A stretch of 64,000 nt of DNA from Archegozetes longisetosus (taxonomy: Eukaryota; Arthropoda; Arachnida; Sarcoptiformes; Trhypochthoniidae): assembly GCA_018873245.2 (NCBI GenBank), contig JAEMBT020000007.1, positions 186,001 through 250,000 on the forward strand, given 5' to 3'. Shown piece by piece: positions 41,506 to 52,637 of this stretch (the first letter of the stretch is position 1; each line of letters opens with the position of its first letter). Under the pieces are notes generated by a model. That model was not told the origin of the DNA and ran no database searches. It saw nothing but the letters and a program-made list of their open reading frames with translations. Position numbers and translations under genes: made by a program.

Positions 41506-44293
41506 ATGGCATTTAATGTACGTTTATTAGCAGTTAATTCAATTCGTTATAATGGTCTGGAGGCCAGCAGGTCTTCGATGGTATTGCCAGCTGTTAGACG
41601 AACCTATTATTCGTACGCTAACGAACCGACACATCCCATACCTGGCAAAACACCCAAATGGATGTCCGCCGAGGAAGCCGTTTCTGTCGTCAAATCAGGT
41701 CTCAAACACATCTTAAATGTTGCAAATCCATTTGAAATGAGTTCCATTATAATAAACATTAATTAATTAATTATTAGTTTTCATTTTGTTGACTAAATCT
41801 CATATTTTTGTTTTAATATTCGCTTAAAATGCAACTGATGTCCAGCAATCAATAATTAGATTATAGTTTAGAACAATTTAGTCTAAGTATTAACCCTGAA
41901 ATTTTAGCCAATTTACAGTAAAACTTGAAAAATTGACTAAGTGTTGTGCATTTGCATGTCCAAAATCAGTATTTGCTGAGTCGACAAAATGTTTAATATT
42001 AAATGTTTAGTCTAACAATCGATACTTTATTATTATAATTAAATATTGTTTTAATCGACTATTAGTGAGCTTTTTCAACTTTTTTTAAATTTCTGCTTGT
42101 GTTTGGTTTCAATCATTTTATAAATAGGTATTCTGTAATATCTTTTCCTCATTTTTGTTAGGTTAAGTCAAAATGACTAAACATAACTTTGGCTCACATT
42201 CAAATAACTTTTTAGTCAAATGATTCAGACGTATTTTCCCTTTATTTCTCAATTCATTTTTTCTGACCATTAGTGGAGCCATATTTATATATATGACAAT
42301 AATTAGATATCTGCCTCTTAATCGTATTTGTCCGTCGAATCAACTTTTTCCTATAGAAGTTGTGAAACGAAAATATTTGTCATGTTTTCGAAACTATTTT
42401 TACTTTAATAAATTGATTGAAATAACATTTTAACCAATTTACTAAAGATTGCCGGCTTGAATGCCCAAGTCTAATACGCATAATGATTTTTTACATAGGC
42501 AGGAACGCCGAAAATAGAGAAAAACCTGTTTTCAGATCCCATTTTTCTGCAATCTTCTTAAAGTAAACTGAAGTACTTATAGCTGTGAATAGTAGCTTAA
42601 AGTTCTAACCTCTATATTCATTCATCTGACTTACCTTCAATTTCAAACTAATTACAGACCAACATGTTTTCATCCACGGCATGGCTGCCACTCCAAGAAA
42701 ACTCGGTTCGTTTGTTTTGTTCTATTTTTTTAGTAACATTGAATTAAAAACTGACGACTATAAAATTTAAGCTTGTTAGATCGACAACTTATATGAAACA
42801 ATGTATTTGATGCGTTTGTTTTACGGTGACAGTTCCCGCATTAACAGAACATGGCAAAAAAGCAAACCTGAAGAACGTAAGAGTGCATCACATTTACATT
42901 GAAGGAGCCGCAGAATATAACGCACCCGAATTCAAGGGCGTTTTTCGATCAAACTCATTGTTTACTGGTGCTAATTGTAGAGAACCGATAAATGCTGGTC
43001 GAGCAGACTATACGCCTATTTTTGTGGGGGAAATACCGAAACTGTTCTATCGCGGAATCATTAAACCCGATGTCGCTCTTTTACAAGTGACACCAGCGGA
43101 CAAACATGGCTTTCACTCCTTGGGAACATCTGTTGACTGCATTCGCGCTGCCATTCAAAACACTAAATACATTATCGGTCAGGTCAACCCTAGAATGCCG
43201 CGAACTAGTGGTTAGTCTTTACTTTGATTGATTGATTTTAAATTCTACTAAAAATTTTGTTCTTTTCTCATGATTTCTGATTTTTTAAGGTCATGCTCTT
43301 GTTCATACATCACATTTCGATGCATTAGTTGAAGGAGAAATGGAATTACCTGAACATAAAACAAAGAATTTGACAGATGTGGAGAAAACTATCGGAAAAT
43401 TGATAGCAGAAAACTTAGTAGAAGACGGTGCCACAATGCAGATGGGCATTGGAGCCATTCCTGATGCAGTTCTTTCAGATCTTACTAATCATAAAGATTT
43501 GGGCGTTCACTCGGAGATGTTTTCTGACGGTGTCGTCGATCTCTATAATTTGGGTTTGTTCTTTTAATTTGATCTGTACTTTATTCTATTGATTGTTATA
43601 TATTATTGATTGATTTACTTCGAAAATCTATTGATCAAAACATTAGATTCAAATTATTACAATTTTGTAGGCGTAATAACCAATCGTTACAAGAAGTTAC
43701 AAACTGGACGAATGACTGCTACATTTACTATCGGAAGCCGTAAATTGTTTGATTTTATGGACGATAATCCCTATTTGGTTATGATGGGCATCGATTACTT
43801 AAATTCTGAGTTCAATATCGCTCAAAACCCTAAGGTTACTGCTATTAATTCTTGTGTTGAGGTCGATATTGTCGGTCAAGTCTGCTCAGACTCTATTGGG
43901 ACTCGAGTTTATTCCGGTAAATATCAATTTTTTAGGTTTTCTATGCATATAAAAAACTTTAGTTTACTTTTAACAGGTTTTGGAGGTCAGGTTGACTTTC
44001 TTCGCGGCGCAGCGATGGGTCTCGACGGCAAAGGAAAGCCAATTCTCGCGATGGGTTCGGTCACAAATAAAGGAGAATCAAAAATATCTCCATTTTTGAA
44101 ACAAGGAGCTGGTGTTGTGACTACAAGAGCCCACGCACACTATATTGTGACAGAATATGGAATCGCGTATCTGTTTGGCAAGAATTATAGACAGAGAGCG
44201 TACGAGCTCATAAAGATAGCACATCCCGACCATAGAGAAAAGTTAGAAAAGGCTGCCTTTGAAAGACTTAAATGCATGCCTTCACCAGATTAA
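41506..44293 (+). CDS. Mitochondrial acetyl-CoA hydrolase / CoA-transferase, copy 1
   Basis: Six coding exons: 41506-41698, 42658-42705, 42833-43210, 43290-43553, 43671-43916 and 43977-44293. All have GT-AG introns in phase 1, giving 1446 nt or 481 residues. The family (ACH1/CoA-transferase I, two-domain) transfers CoA between acetyl-CoA and short-chain acids or hydrolyses it. The first ~35 residues are basic, with Arg and hydroxylated residues, which suggests a mitochondrial presequence. Signature segments include PALTEHG, EIPKLFYR, GIGAIPDAVLSDL, GVHSEMFSDG (with the expected catalytic Glu), GFGGQVDF and REKLEKAAFERL. Ten residues differ from copy 2; at several of them copy 1 has the less usual residue (HGMAATP, HHIYIEG). 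It looks intact, but its leader is interrupted by inserted DNA, so its expression is uncertain. Confidence 0.93.
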
Positions 44294-44525
44294 GCAATTT
44301 GTTGTAATCATAGCGATTCGATATTTTAGTAATAATTTAGAACAAAGTAAAATATGCCACAGAAGTCAATTAATTTGCCGTTCATGTATCAAATGGTACA
44401 TTATTTTTGAAGTACAATTTCAGATGTTAAAAATGAATGCTTTTCGGCATTTTCTTCACGAGTCCCTAAGACAAAACATTTTTATTAATATAAAATTGTC
44501 AATAACGACTAATTTGATACAAAAA

Positions 44526-44531
44526 AATAAA
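44526..44531 (+). terminator. Poly(A) signal of ACH copy 1
   Basis: AATAAA about 230 nt after the stop codon, inside the duplicated block. Copy 2 has AATACA at the same position. Confidence 0.5.
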
Positions 44532-44595
44532 ACTTATATTTTCACGCTTTATTACTGCTTTTGAGTCAAAATAATATTTGCACGTAAAGTTTACT

Positions 44596-45535
44596 ACTAA
44601 TTTATATAAATCAGAAGCTCAGAGGCTTTGAGCTTCAGTTTTTTTTACTTTAATCATGACACGTTGATTAAGTACAAATATATGTTACAATTACAAACAG
44701 TAGTTATTAAGTAAAAAAGATTCCATAAGTTTTATAAATATTTTGAAATTATTTTTATCTCTGACATTAATTCGTAAAGAATTAAATAGGGAAATAGCAA
44801 AATTGAAAAAAATTTTATTACAGAAACCTATTCTAGTTTTATGCACAGATAATAATAAGCCATTTCTGCTTAATTTTACAACAAATATTGTTTTCCATAT
44901 ATGTGGAACATTATTAAAATTGTATATAGATTTAAAGACAATCTTCAAAGTTGTTAACTCTCTTCTAACTTTTATTGGTAATAGTCCTAAAATATTAAGC
45001 ATTTCTTTATAATTGCGTCCATTTAAGTCCATTTTATAACAAATCGATCTTGTGGCACTTCTTTGTATTGACTCTAATTTAATAATTTGTGTGTTATTTG
45101 GTATCCAACATACATTACAGTATTCTATAATTGGCAAAATATGTTTTATAAAGCATAAGGAATATTTTACCATTTACGTTATAGCATAAATTTTTAAGAA
45201 GTGACCATTTTTTAAGACAAGAGTTAACAATATGTTCATTATGTTCAGTAAAACTTAATTTTTTGTCTATAATTACCCCCAGATGTTTATGATTATCTCG
45301 AGTTGTTATTTCATTTCCATTAATAGTATATTTCAGTAAATTGTCAGTATTTTTTAGACTAATTCTTAAGTGAACACATTTTTCACTATTCAACTTAAGA
45401 TTTTTATTACTACACCATTTACTTATGGTATTTAAATCTGGTTGAAAGTTATTTATATCTTCAGTATTGTAATTTTTTTAAAAGTGCGGTTTCATCAGCA
45501 TATTGATAAGGAGTAGCAAATTTTGTAATAATTGT
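44596..45535 (-). mobile_element. LINE, 3' half (end of reverse transcriptase and tail)
   Basis: The minus strand encodes the C-terminal part of a non-LTR reverse transcriptase in broken frames. It includes a degenerate catalytic box, YADE instead of YADD, just left of 45535, then KHLGVIIDKKLSFTEH and a thumb region with PIIEYCNVCWIP and LESIQRSATRSI, typical of Jockey/CR1-like LINEs. A frameshift separates the ORFs at 45115-45393 and 44691-45173. Next comes a short 3' tail with a hairpin (44614-44636) and an A-run on the minus strand. The 5' half lies at 47700-48840, so later insertions split this element. It is inactive. Confidence 0.85.
44614..44636. repeat. Hairpin in LINE 3' tail
   Basis: GAAGCTCA and TGAGCTTC form a perfect 8-bp stem around a 7-nt loop, just before the terminal A-run of the minus-strand LINE. 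Such 3' stem-loops are recognition signals in several LINE clades. Confidence 0.5.
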
Positions 45536-45741
45536 GACGGACGCTATGCTAAGCAGGTCTGCCAATACACTTTCTCGACCCGGTAAACAATAGTTAGCGC
45601 AGCACTTAATATACATCTATGTCACTCCGAGTTAATTAGCAAATAATCAAACTTCAGTAAATAAAAATAAACAATTTAATGTTAAAAAAGTTAATTAAGA
45701 GTTAAATATAATAAAAAATATAAGAACAACAAAGACAATTC

Positions 45742-47560
45742 GGGTATTCTCGGGAATAAGGGAAACCGAATTTCAAAAAACCTTTTGTATGAACCGATTT
45801 CTCTTTTCAATAGAAAAATAAAGATCCAAACCCCATCCACCGGAAACGCCCCCTTCACGAGTTACGCCCCCTCAATTATTTTTGCGAATTTTCAGATTTT
45901 ATTCAATTTTCACATAATTTTCATAATATATTTCGATAGAAATCAATTCCTCTCATCATGGGAAAAATAAAAATCAAACTCCATCCATCGGAAACGCCCC
46001 CTACACGAGTTACATCCCCAAGAGTTTCCACCCCCAAAGTTTTGCGAATTTTCAGATTTAAGTAAATTTTCAGGATATATTTCGATAGATATCGATTCCT
46101 CTCATCATGAGTATAATAAAAATTCAAACACCACAAATCGAAAACGCCCCTTCAAAGTTTTGCGAATTACAGAAGGGAGCAATGAAATCATCGATCTCAC
46201 AATTTATTCAATAAAATATCAGTGAATTGATATTTTCCGTTCATCCTTTGATTACAGTTTACAGACTAGTTGTTAATCACAAAAAGAATTAAAAATTAAC
46301 CACTGGCCGCAATACACATTTCTATGGGTTTCGGAATAGATCTAATGAACGACTCAAGATTGCCAGTAGAGAAGCAAGGATATGGGCTGGATAGGTTTGG
46401 TTTGATAGGTTAGGTTAAGCATATGAACGCCCCGATAATAAAAAAGCCTATCTCGAGTTAACTTCTTTTTCGGATTTTGTTTTAAACATTGAGTTCACAT
46501 CATACTTTATTCATATAATAAAATTCAATATATGTTTCAATGGAAAAAATTTATAAATAATCATGTTTAAAAAACTCTTGATCACAATAGAATTTAATGC
46601 TAATCAAATCTAACTTTAAGAGAATGCGCAATCAATTTGTGTTATGTTCATTATGAACAGTACAATATTGATGACCATTACATAACATCAAAGCTTTAGT
46701 TTTTATTTATATCAATAAAGCATTAATCAAGTGTTTTATTAGGATTTAAAATGTTTAATTCAATCAATAATAAATTGATTCATTTATTTAATGGCTTGCC
46801 AAATAAGAGAACTCCTCTTATTCTAACTAATTATTAGACTATTTGGATGTAAAAAATAGAAAATTTTATATTGACTTTTTATCTCACAATTTAATTTTAA
46901 TTCTGAAGAATCAGATTATTGTGATGAATCTGACCTAGAATATGTCTAATTACACGTTACAAATAATAAATTTCATATTCAAGTTTCAATGAGTTTGATT
47001 TTTGTAAACATTTTTGAAACTTTAAGTGCGTTTTACTCGATTCAATGCTTTAAGAGATAGGCTTTTTTATTATCGGGGCATTCATATGCAATTTTTTGAG
47101 GTATAGCAAATATATATATTTTTAACTTTGTCCAAATTAGTTAAGAGTATACTCATTATTTTTATCTCATTATTTAGAATAAACTACATATCCGGTCTGC
47201 CAGGACCGATGAAGAATAAACTGGTCTTCTGGTTGGAAATTCCATACCCAGAACTGATGAGCTGCAGTAACAGCGAAACCAGTTCATTTCCATTCTAAAA
47301 CCGAAAATTTCGAAACTTTCAAGGGGGAGGGATTTCTATTTTTCCTATGATGAGAGGAATTGATTTCTATCGAAATATATTAAGAAAATTATGTGAAAAT
47401 TGAATAAAATCTGAAAATTCGCAAAAATTGAGGGGGCGTAACTCGTGAAGGGGGCGTTTCCGGTGGATGGGGTTTGATTTTTATTTTTCCCATGATGAGA
47501 GGAATCGGTTCATGCAAAAGTTTTTTTGAAATTCGGCTTCCCTTATTCCCGAGAATACCC
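45742..47560. mobile_element. Foldback-like inverted-repeat element with 8-bp target duplication
   Basis: The element starts GGGTATTCTCGGGAATAAGG and ends in the inverted equivalent. An identical 8-bp GACAATTC flanks it at 45734-45741 and 47561-47568. The arms are over 200 bp long and contain repeated modules of about 150 bp: CGGAAACGCCCC recurs at 45841 and 45989, and a variant at 46139. There is no transposase ORF. Long arms built of sub-repeats are typical of foldback elements; the 8-bp duplication suits hAT, P or Merlin-type transposases. It sits inside sequence that interrupts the LINE. Confidence 0.85.
46419..47089. mobile_element. Nested 671-bp inverted-repeat element
   Basis: Inside the foldback-like element, about 36 bp at the left end (GCATATGAACGCCCCGATAA...) reappear inverted at the right end with a single mismatch and common AAAAAAGCCTATCTC. 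There is no ORF and no clear target duplication. It is either a second, nested insertion or an inner arm of the same element. Confidence 0.6.
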
Positions 47561-47699
47561 GACAATTCAATCCGACATGCTCTCTCCTCCAGAGGCTTAT
47601 CACCTCTTTATTCGTAAAACTCCCCCTTTTATATCTGTATTGAACTGTATTACGATACAATTCAATGAATGACCAGTTAGTGTTGAACTGACTAAATTA

Positions 47700-48840
47700 C
47701 GCGTGGAGTTCACGTTTTGCCCCCGTCAATTGGTAGATCTTTAACACATATGTTAAACATATAGGGAGATCCGACACCACCATGCGGTACACCGCTATAA
47801 ATCGCTTGAGGTTGGGATATACTATTTTCATATTTATTAACCTGTTTTCTATTGTACAAATAACTTTTTAATATTTTGAGACATTTTTCTCTAATCCCAA
47901 TTTCATACAAATCCTCTAATATTGATTTAAAAGTTAATGTACCAAAAGTATCTTTTTTATCCAAAAATATTAAGTCTACGCACAATAATTTATCATCATT
48001 AAAACTTGTTTTTCATAAATTAAATCAATTAATTGATGGTCAGTGCTCATACCTGGACGAAAATCATATTGATTAACTGGTATCACATCGTTATCTGCTA
48101 TAAAACCTTTTGTTATTAAAAACAAGTACACAGAAAAGCTTCAAAATATGTTTCTCTATAGTTATTGGCCTGTATGATTCAATTTTTTCAACAAGTTTAT
48201 CTTTTTTTTATGGATAGACAAAACTGTAACAACTTTTAGTTTATCAGGAATTTCACATTTTTGAAGAATAAGGTTGTAAAGTAAAAAGACAATTTTACTA
48301 AAAATTTCGGGGCATTTTTTAATTAACAAAGTAGGAATTTCTGAAGATTCACATGATTTATTAATATCTAATCCTAGAATTTCTCTTAAAACATCAGTGT
48401 GAGTAATAATGAATTCACTTAAATAATTGGTATTATTGTCACGCCTTTCTAAAGTTTTATAGCAAGGAAAACTTATTTCACCAAAATTAGATGAAAATTG
48501 TTGTAAAAAAGCTTCACAAATTTCTGATTCATTATCTAACCAATTATTATCAGGGTAGCGAAAAATTTTGATCTTAGAAGTGATGCTATTTTGCTTAATA
48601 TTTCTATGAAGAGTTTTAAAATTATCAGATTTATTAATCATCTGTTGCATTTTTTCAGAGTAAAAGTTTTCCAACATGATACCAATTTTTTCGTATAAAT
48701 ACTTTATACAAAATTTATAATATTCATTGATAGTTTTTAAAAATAGCTTAAAGTATTTACTTTTTGCTTTAATATTACGTTTAATTTTATTCGGAATACT
48801 ATGATTATTAAGTTTTTTCGGTCGCATTTTAGATCTGTAG
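47700..48840 (-). mobile_element. LINE, 5' half (endonuclease-RT junction and RT fingers/palm)
   Basis: The minus-strand ORF 48162-48827 resembles the segment before and at the start of LINE reverse transcriptase, with IPTLLIKKCPEIFSKIVFLL and DKLKVVTVLSIHKK. After a frame break comes QYDFRPGMSTDHQLIDLI, then at 47710-47985 the conserved GVPHGGVGSPYMFNI...KDLP box. The sequence stops just before the catalytic YADD region, which resumes at about 45535. No endonuclease domain is visible, so the element was 5' truncated or decayed. Confidence 0.85.
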
Positions 48841-49325
48841 GCTGCAGTAAACCCTGAATGAAAAATTTCTAGTCAAGGATAATTCGTACATAGTTATCTC
48901 AAGTACAATCTGCATATCTGCAATCGCAGATTTTGAGATTATTAAAGTCTTTAGATGGACACTACCGCCATCGTTATCACTATTAATATCACTACTTTAG
49001 CTGAAGATGCGATTCTTAAAGCCTAGTCAAATCATTCTGAAACTCTAAAACAATACAAGCAAAACTAATATAAATATGATTTCATTATCATCTTTAGTCA
49101 TGGATCAGTTGATGATGATAAAGAAATCATATTTACATCGGTTTTGTTTGTATTGTTGCAGAGTTTCAATATTATTTGATTAAGCTTTAAGGACTGCTTC
49201 TTCAACTAACGTTTCTTCTGCAAGCATTATATATTCAAAGTACATACTTCTTTAATGTATTAAATCACAAAAAGCAATATATAATTAATAGTTTAAATTA
49301 TTACTATCAGTGAAAATAATATTTT
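48841..49325. other. Intergenic sequence between LINE and inverted-repeat element
   Basis: No ORF and no recognised repeat ends. Two similar stretches of about 45 bp (around 49070-49160) are in inverted orientation, each with ATTT..ATCATC and TTTTGTTTGTATTGTT-like sequence, suggesting one more decayed palindromic element. Confidence 0.4.
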
Positions 49326-50350
49326 GGTTAACTGTCATTTAATTGGCCACGTGTTATAAAATTCAGATAGGACCATATTTCAGTAGTACTCGATGAGAGG
49401 AATCGAATGGCATCACTCACCAAGCTCTACCCCCTTTCGATACAGAGGCACACCCACTTAAATGTGGCACCGCTCCCTTATAATCCACGCCCACAATATG
49501 GGTGTCGTTTGAAAGCCCTCGGCGAGCATTTCGCAGTGCCGTAGGCCACATCCTCCTAGGTCCATCAGTTAAAAAGTTATAGCCAAAAAACTATTTACAT
49601 AATATACAGGGTGTTTCATTTAAATCTTGTTTAGAAAAACATTTATATCTGCGACCAATTAAAATTTTGGTATGAAATTTTCTTCATATACTATAGCTTT
49701 TGACAACTTTTTTGACAATGTGTGGTAACTGTGGTGCCACCTATCTTATTAAAAAACTTGAATTTGCAAACCATCCAAAATCATGGCAAGCAACTCAAGC
49801 TATGAACTTGTAAGGACCCTGCATTAGAGGAGACTATCATATATTACTAAAGCTTGAATTTCAGTAAAATCCAACTATAATAATCTGAGATAAATACCAT
49901 TGATCTTTGGACTGGATAAAATATTTAATTAAAACTTTGCACGTGAGTCTTTATAATAGGCGTGTAAAAATCTTAAACCATTCTTAAGAAAATTAAGTAA
50001 AAACTACTTCCGCTTGCACTCGTATGCACATCACGGCCAGCTTTAATGTAATCTTACAACTTTGAATCACTATCACGGTCGTCGAGAAGTTGGCTATAAC
50101 TTTTTAACTGATGGACCTAGGAGGATGTGGCCTACACCACTGTGAAATGCTCGCCGAGTGCTTTCAAACGACACCCATATTGTGGGCGTGGACTATAAGG
50201 GGGCGGTGCCATATTTAAGAGGGTGTGTCTCTGTAACGAAAGGGGGTAGGGCTTGGTGAGTGATGCCATTCGAATCCTCTCATCGAGTACTACTGAAATA
50301 TGGTCCTATCTGATTTTTATAACACGTGGCCAATTTAATGAGAGTTAACC
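49326..50350. mobile_element. 1025-bp element with ~260-bp terminal inverted repeats
   Basis: The arms 49326-49587 and 50090-50350 are inverted copies with scattered mismatches, starting GGTTAACT(G/C)TCATT. They contain GC-rich blocks such as CACGCCCACAATATGGGTGT and the sequence GATGAGAGGAATCG. TTAA lies at both ends (49328-49331 and 50345-50348), so a TTAA target duplication is possible, as in piggyBac or Kolobok elements, though the flanking GG/CC is also symmetric. The 500-bp centre has no ORF. Non-autonomous. Confidence 0.85.
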
Positions 50351-50541
50351 ACATTATATGTTTTATGGGCTTCAGAATTGAACCGGTCTCAGATGTTGAT
50401 GAAACTTTTTTTACAGACTATATGGACCATGAGGAGCATTTTATTTGCTGGGACCGAAAGTCTGAAATGAGCGTGTCTTGAGATAATACGGAAAACGTGT
50501 AACATAGGGTTTTGACCAAAATTTTGGAAATTTGAAAAAAC

Positions 50542-50840
50542 TGAGTTGAACCTGATCTAAAAGTCAGTTCACAACTATTCAACTTAAGTCGAGTCACTTT
50601 TTGTACTTTTGAAACTCTTGCTTTGAGTTGACATATTTTGTTATATATATAAGATTTGTACAACTATAAGTACTAGTAACTTTTCTGGTGTTGTTCTTAG
50701 TGGTTGATAGGGCTGACTCAGTTCCTGCCTAATCACTAACTTATTTACTAGTACTGAATAAACAGTTTTTTAGTGCCTAATAATTCACTAAACTGGAGAA
50801 ACGAGCCTGAACCTCAAATACGCCTTCCAGGCCCTCAACA
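50542..50840 (+). repeat. 5' LTR
   Basis: 299 bp, starting TGAGTTGAACC and ending CTCAACA. It contains a TATATATAAG box near 50642 and AATAAA at 50757-50762. The primer-binding site follows after a 4-nt gap. Confidence 0.95.
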
Positions 50841-51008
50841 TAATTGGCGCAGTCGGCAATCAGCTCTTTCAACAGATATCACTTTCGATTATTCAGGCAA
50901 TAGTATAATATTTCAGCAACAGAACAATACATCGATTGGCAATACATTCAGCGAGTCATAACAACGGATCGCAAACAAAGATATAACACCAGATCTAAAG
51001 GACAGCCA

Positions 51009-52289
51009 TTGTCTACAACAGAAAAATCAGATCCATCAAAAGAAAAGAAACAAAAAGCAACCAAGAGACAATCACGGGCTGAAACATTGCAACCACTTCA
51101 GCACTTATTACCGTCAGATCAACAATCAAGTTCAAATATTTCCAGTACTACAATAATGCCCCTCAATTCTACAGCCACATCAACAGCAACTCCGACATTA
51201 AACACCTTAAGAGTTGTCCGATTTGATGGTAACACAAATAAGTATACTGTTCAGGAATGGCTCACATTTTTCGAGTTTGCAATTGATGGCATATCAGACG
51301 ATAAAGATAGGATACGAGAACTGATGAAACACCTTGAAGGAGATGCTGTCAGTTGGTTTGTCCGCGAAGTCGCTCCAAATGCTACAAATCTGTCATGGAC
51401 TGAAGTGAAGAGTCTGATGGGAACTCGATTCGAGACATCACTAATTAGTCCGAACATAGCCGCACAGAATCGAAAGCTTAACAAATCTGAAACAATAAGA
51501 CAGTATTTTGATGACAAAATGTCACTTCTTCGTCGCACTGGTCTGAGCGAAAAGTTTATGGCTGACGAGCTCACATCTGGTCTCCCTTTTCATTACAAGA
51601 CAACTCTCTTTGCAGCACAAGTAAAAACAACTCAACAATGGCTTTCAGTCGCGACACAGATAGAGGCAGACCTACAACAACTTTTTCAGAAATCGGAGTC
51701 ACAGCTAAAAAAGTCGTTTCCTGTCAATTACTCGAATCATAAATCAAATACAAACTATTATAAATCTGAAAGGAATCAGAGCAAACCAGTCAAAAAGCCT
51801 CCCTATCCATGCAAGATATGCAAACAGCTGGGTCAACAGAACTATCACTGGCATAGCGAGTACCCAAATCGACAGCCGCCACAATCGGATTCAAGTCAAG
51901 CATATACTACACCTAATGCCATAACAGGTCCACAAGTATCACTAGTAACGGTCGCGCAGAACTATAACGCAATTGATAATTCAGGATTCGAAGACTTCAT
52001 AAAAGTCAGAGTCTCTATCAATAAGCAGTCGTTTCCTGCAGTAGTCGACACAGCGTCTACCTGTAATTTAATGGCAGAAGGAGTAGCAAAAGACTTAAAT
52101 CTCAGACTTGATCGGAAATCACAAATCAAAATTAAACTGGCAAAAGGCATCACTAAAAGTATCGGTTCCGTTCGCTTTCCGATAACAATCGACTGTCAGA
52201 CCAAACAAATAACAGCTCATGTCCTGAGAAATTTCAATACAGTCTGTTACTGGGTGTTAACATTGGTCAACATTTTCCTCTTATACTAG
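51009..52289 (+). pseudogene. Gypsy gag and protease ORF
   Basis: 426 codons. The first ~85 residues are Ser/Thr/Gln-rich. Then comes the retrotransposon gag core (WLTFFEFAIDGI, DAVSWFVREVAP, QWLSVATQIE), about residues 85-240. A zinc-knuckle-like segment CKICKQLGQQNYHWHSEYP has Tyr where the last Cys is expected. An aspartic protease begins near residue 337 with active site DTAS at about 346 and ILG-like strands after it. The ORF stops in the protease C-terminal part, where a frame change leads into pol. This copy is broken in the protease region and should not yield full Gag-Pol. Confidence 0.85.
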
Positions 52290-52312
52290 ATCTTCAGGAG
52301 AGAACTGCAAAA

Positions 52313-52615
52313 ATGAAGCGCTCAATACAATACTGCAATAAAGCAATTCAGGCACAAATTCCTCAACATATTCAGACATCAAATGAATTTAAAGACAATG
52401 AGAAGTTGAGAACAATAGAGGAAGTACTCGAACATTTCAAAGATTGTTTCGCTGATTCAGAACAAGATATTGGTCGCATTCCAAACATATATCACAAAAT
52501 AAGACTTACCACAGACAAACCGATCGCACGTCCGCCTTATGGTTATCAGATCTTGATTGGAAGGGTACAAAAACGTTCAGCTTCTATACACACAGGTGGT
52601 TTCATGGTGAAGTGA
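52313..52615 (+). pseudogene. Gypsy pol, connector and truncated RT start
   Basis: Contains the protease-RT connector and the start of RT (HKIRLTTDKPIARPPYGYQI), then breaks off. The RT fingers and most of the palm, about 130 residues in related elements, are absent before the next ORF. Confidence 0.8.
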
Positions 52616-52637
52616 CAGCTTCTATATAAACCTGACA

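Larger units (their letters stand above)
40565..44563 (+). repeat. Duplicated block, copy 1 (contains ACH copy 1)
   Basis: Near-identical to 56924-60321 in direct orientation. Homology starts at TGAGATATAAAACG, upstream of the gene, and stops just after the poly(A) region (the CACGCTTTATTAC motif), so promoter, gene and 3' end were copied together. Copy 1 has extra DNA at 40660-41470, and intron 1 differs between copies at 42413-42437 and 42450-42573. Confidence 0.95.

Noticed and set aside
43610-44293. 227-codon ORF taken as a single exon of ACH
   Set aside because: Its first part is intron sequence, and it also reads through the 60-nt intron; phases and family alignment support separate exons.
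46401-46416. GGTTAGGTTA-like stretch, also near 55181, as a telomeric (TTAGG)n relic
   Set aside because: Only two units each; too short to distinguish from chance.
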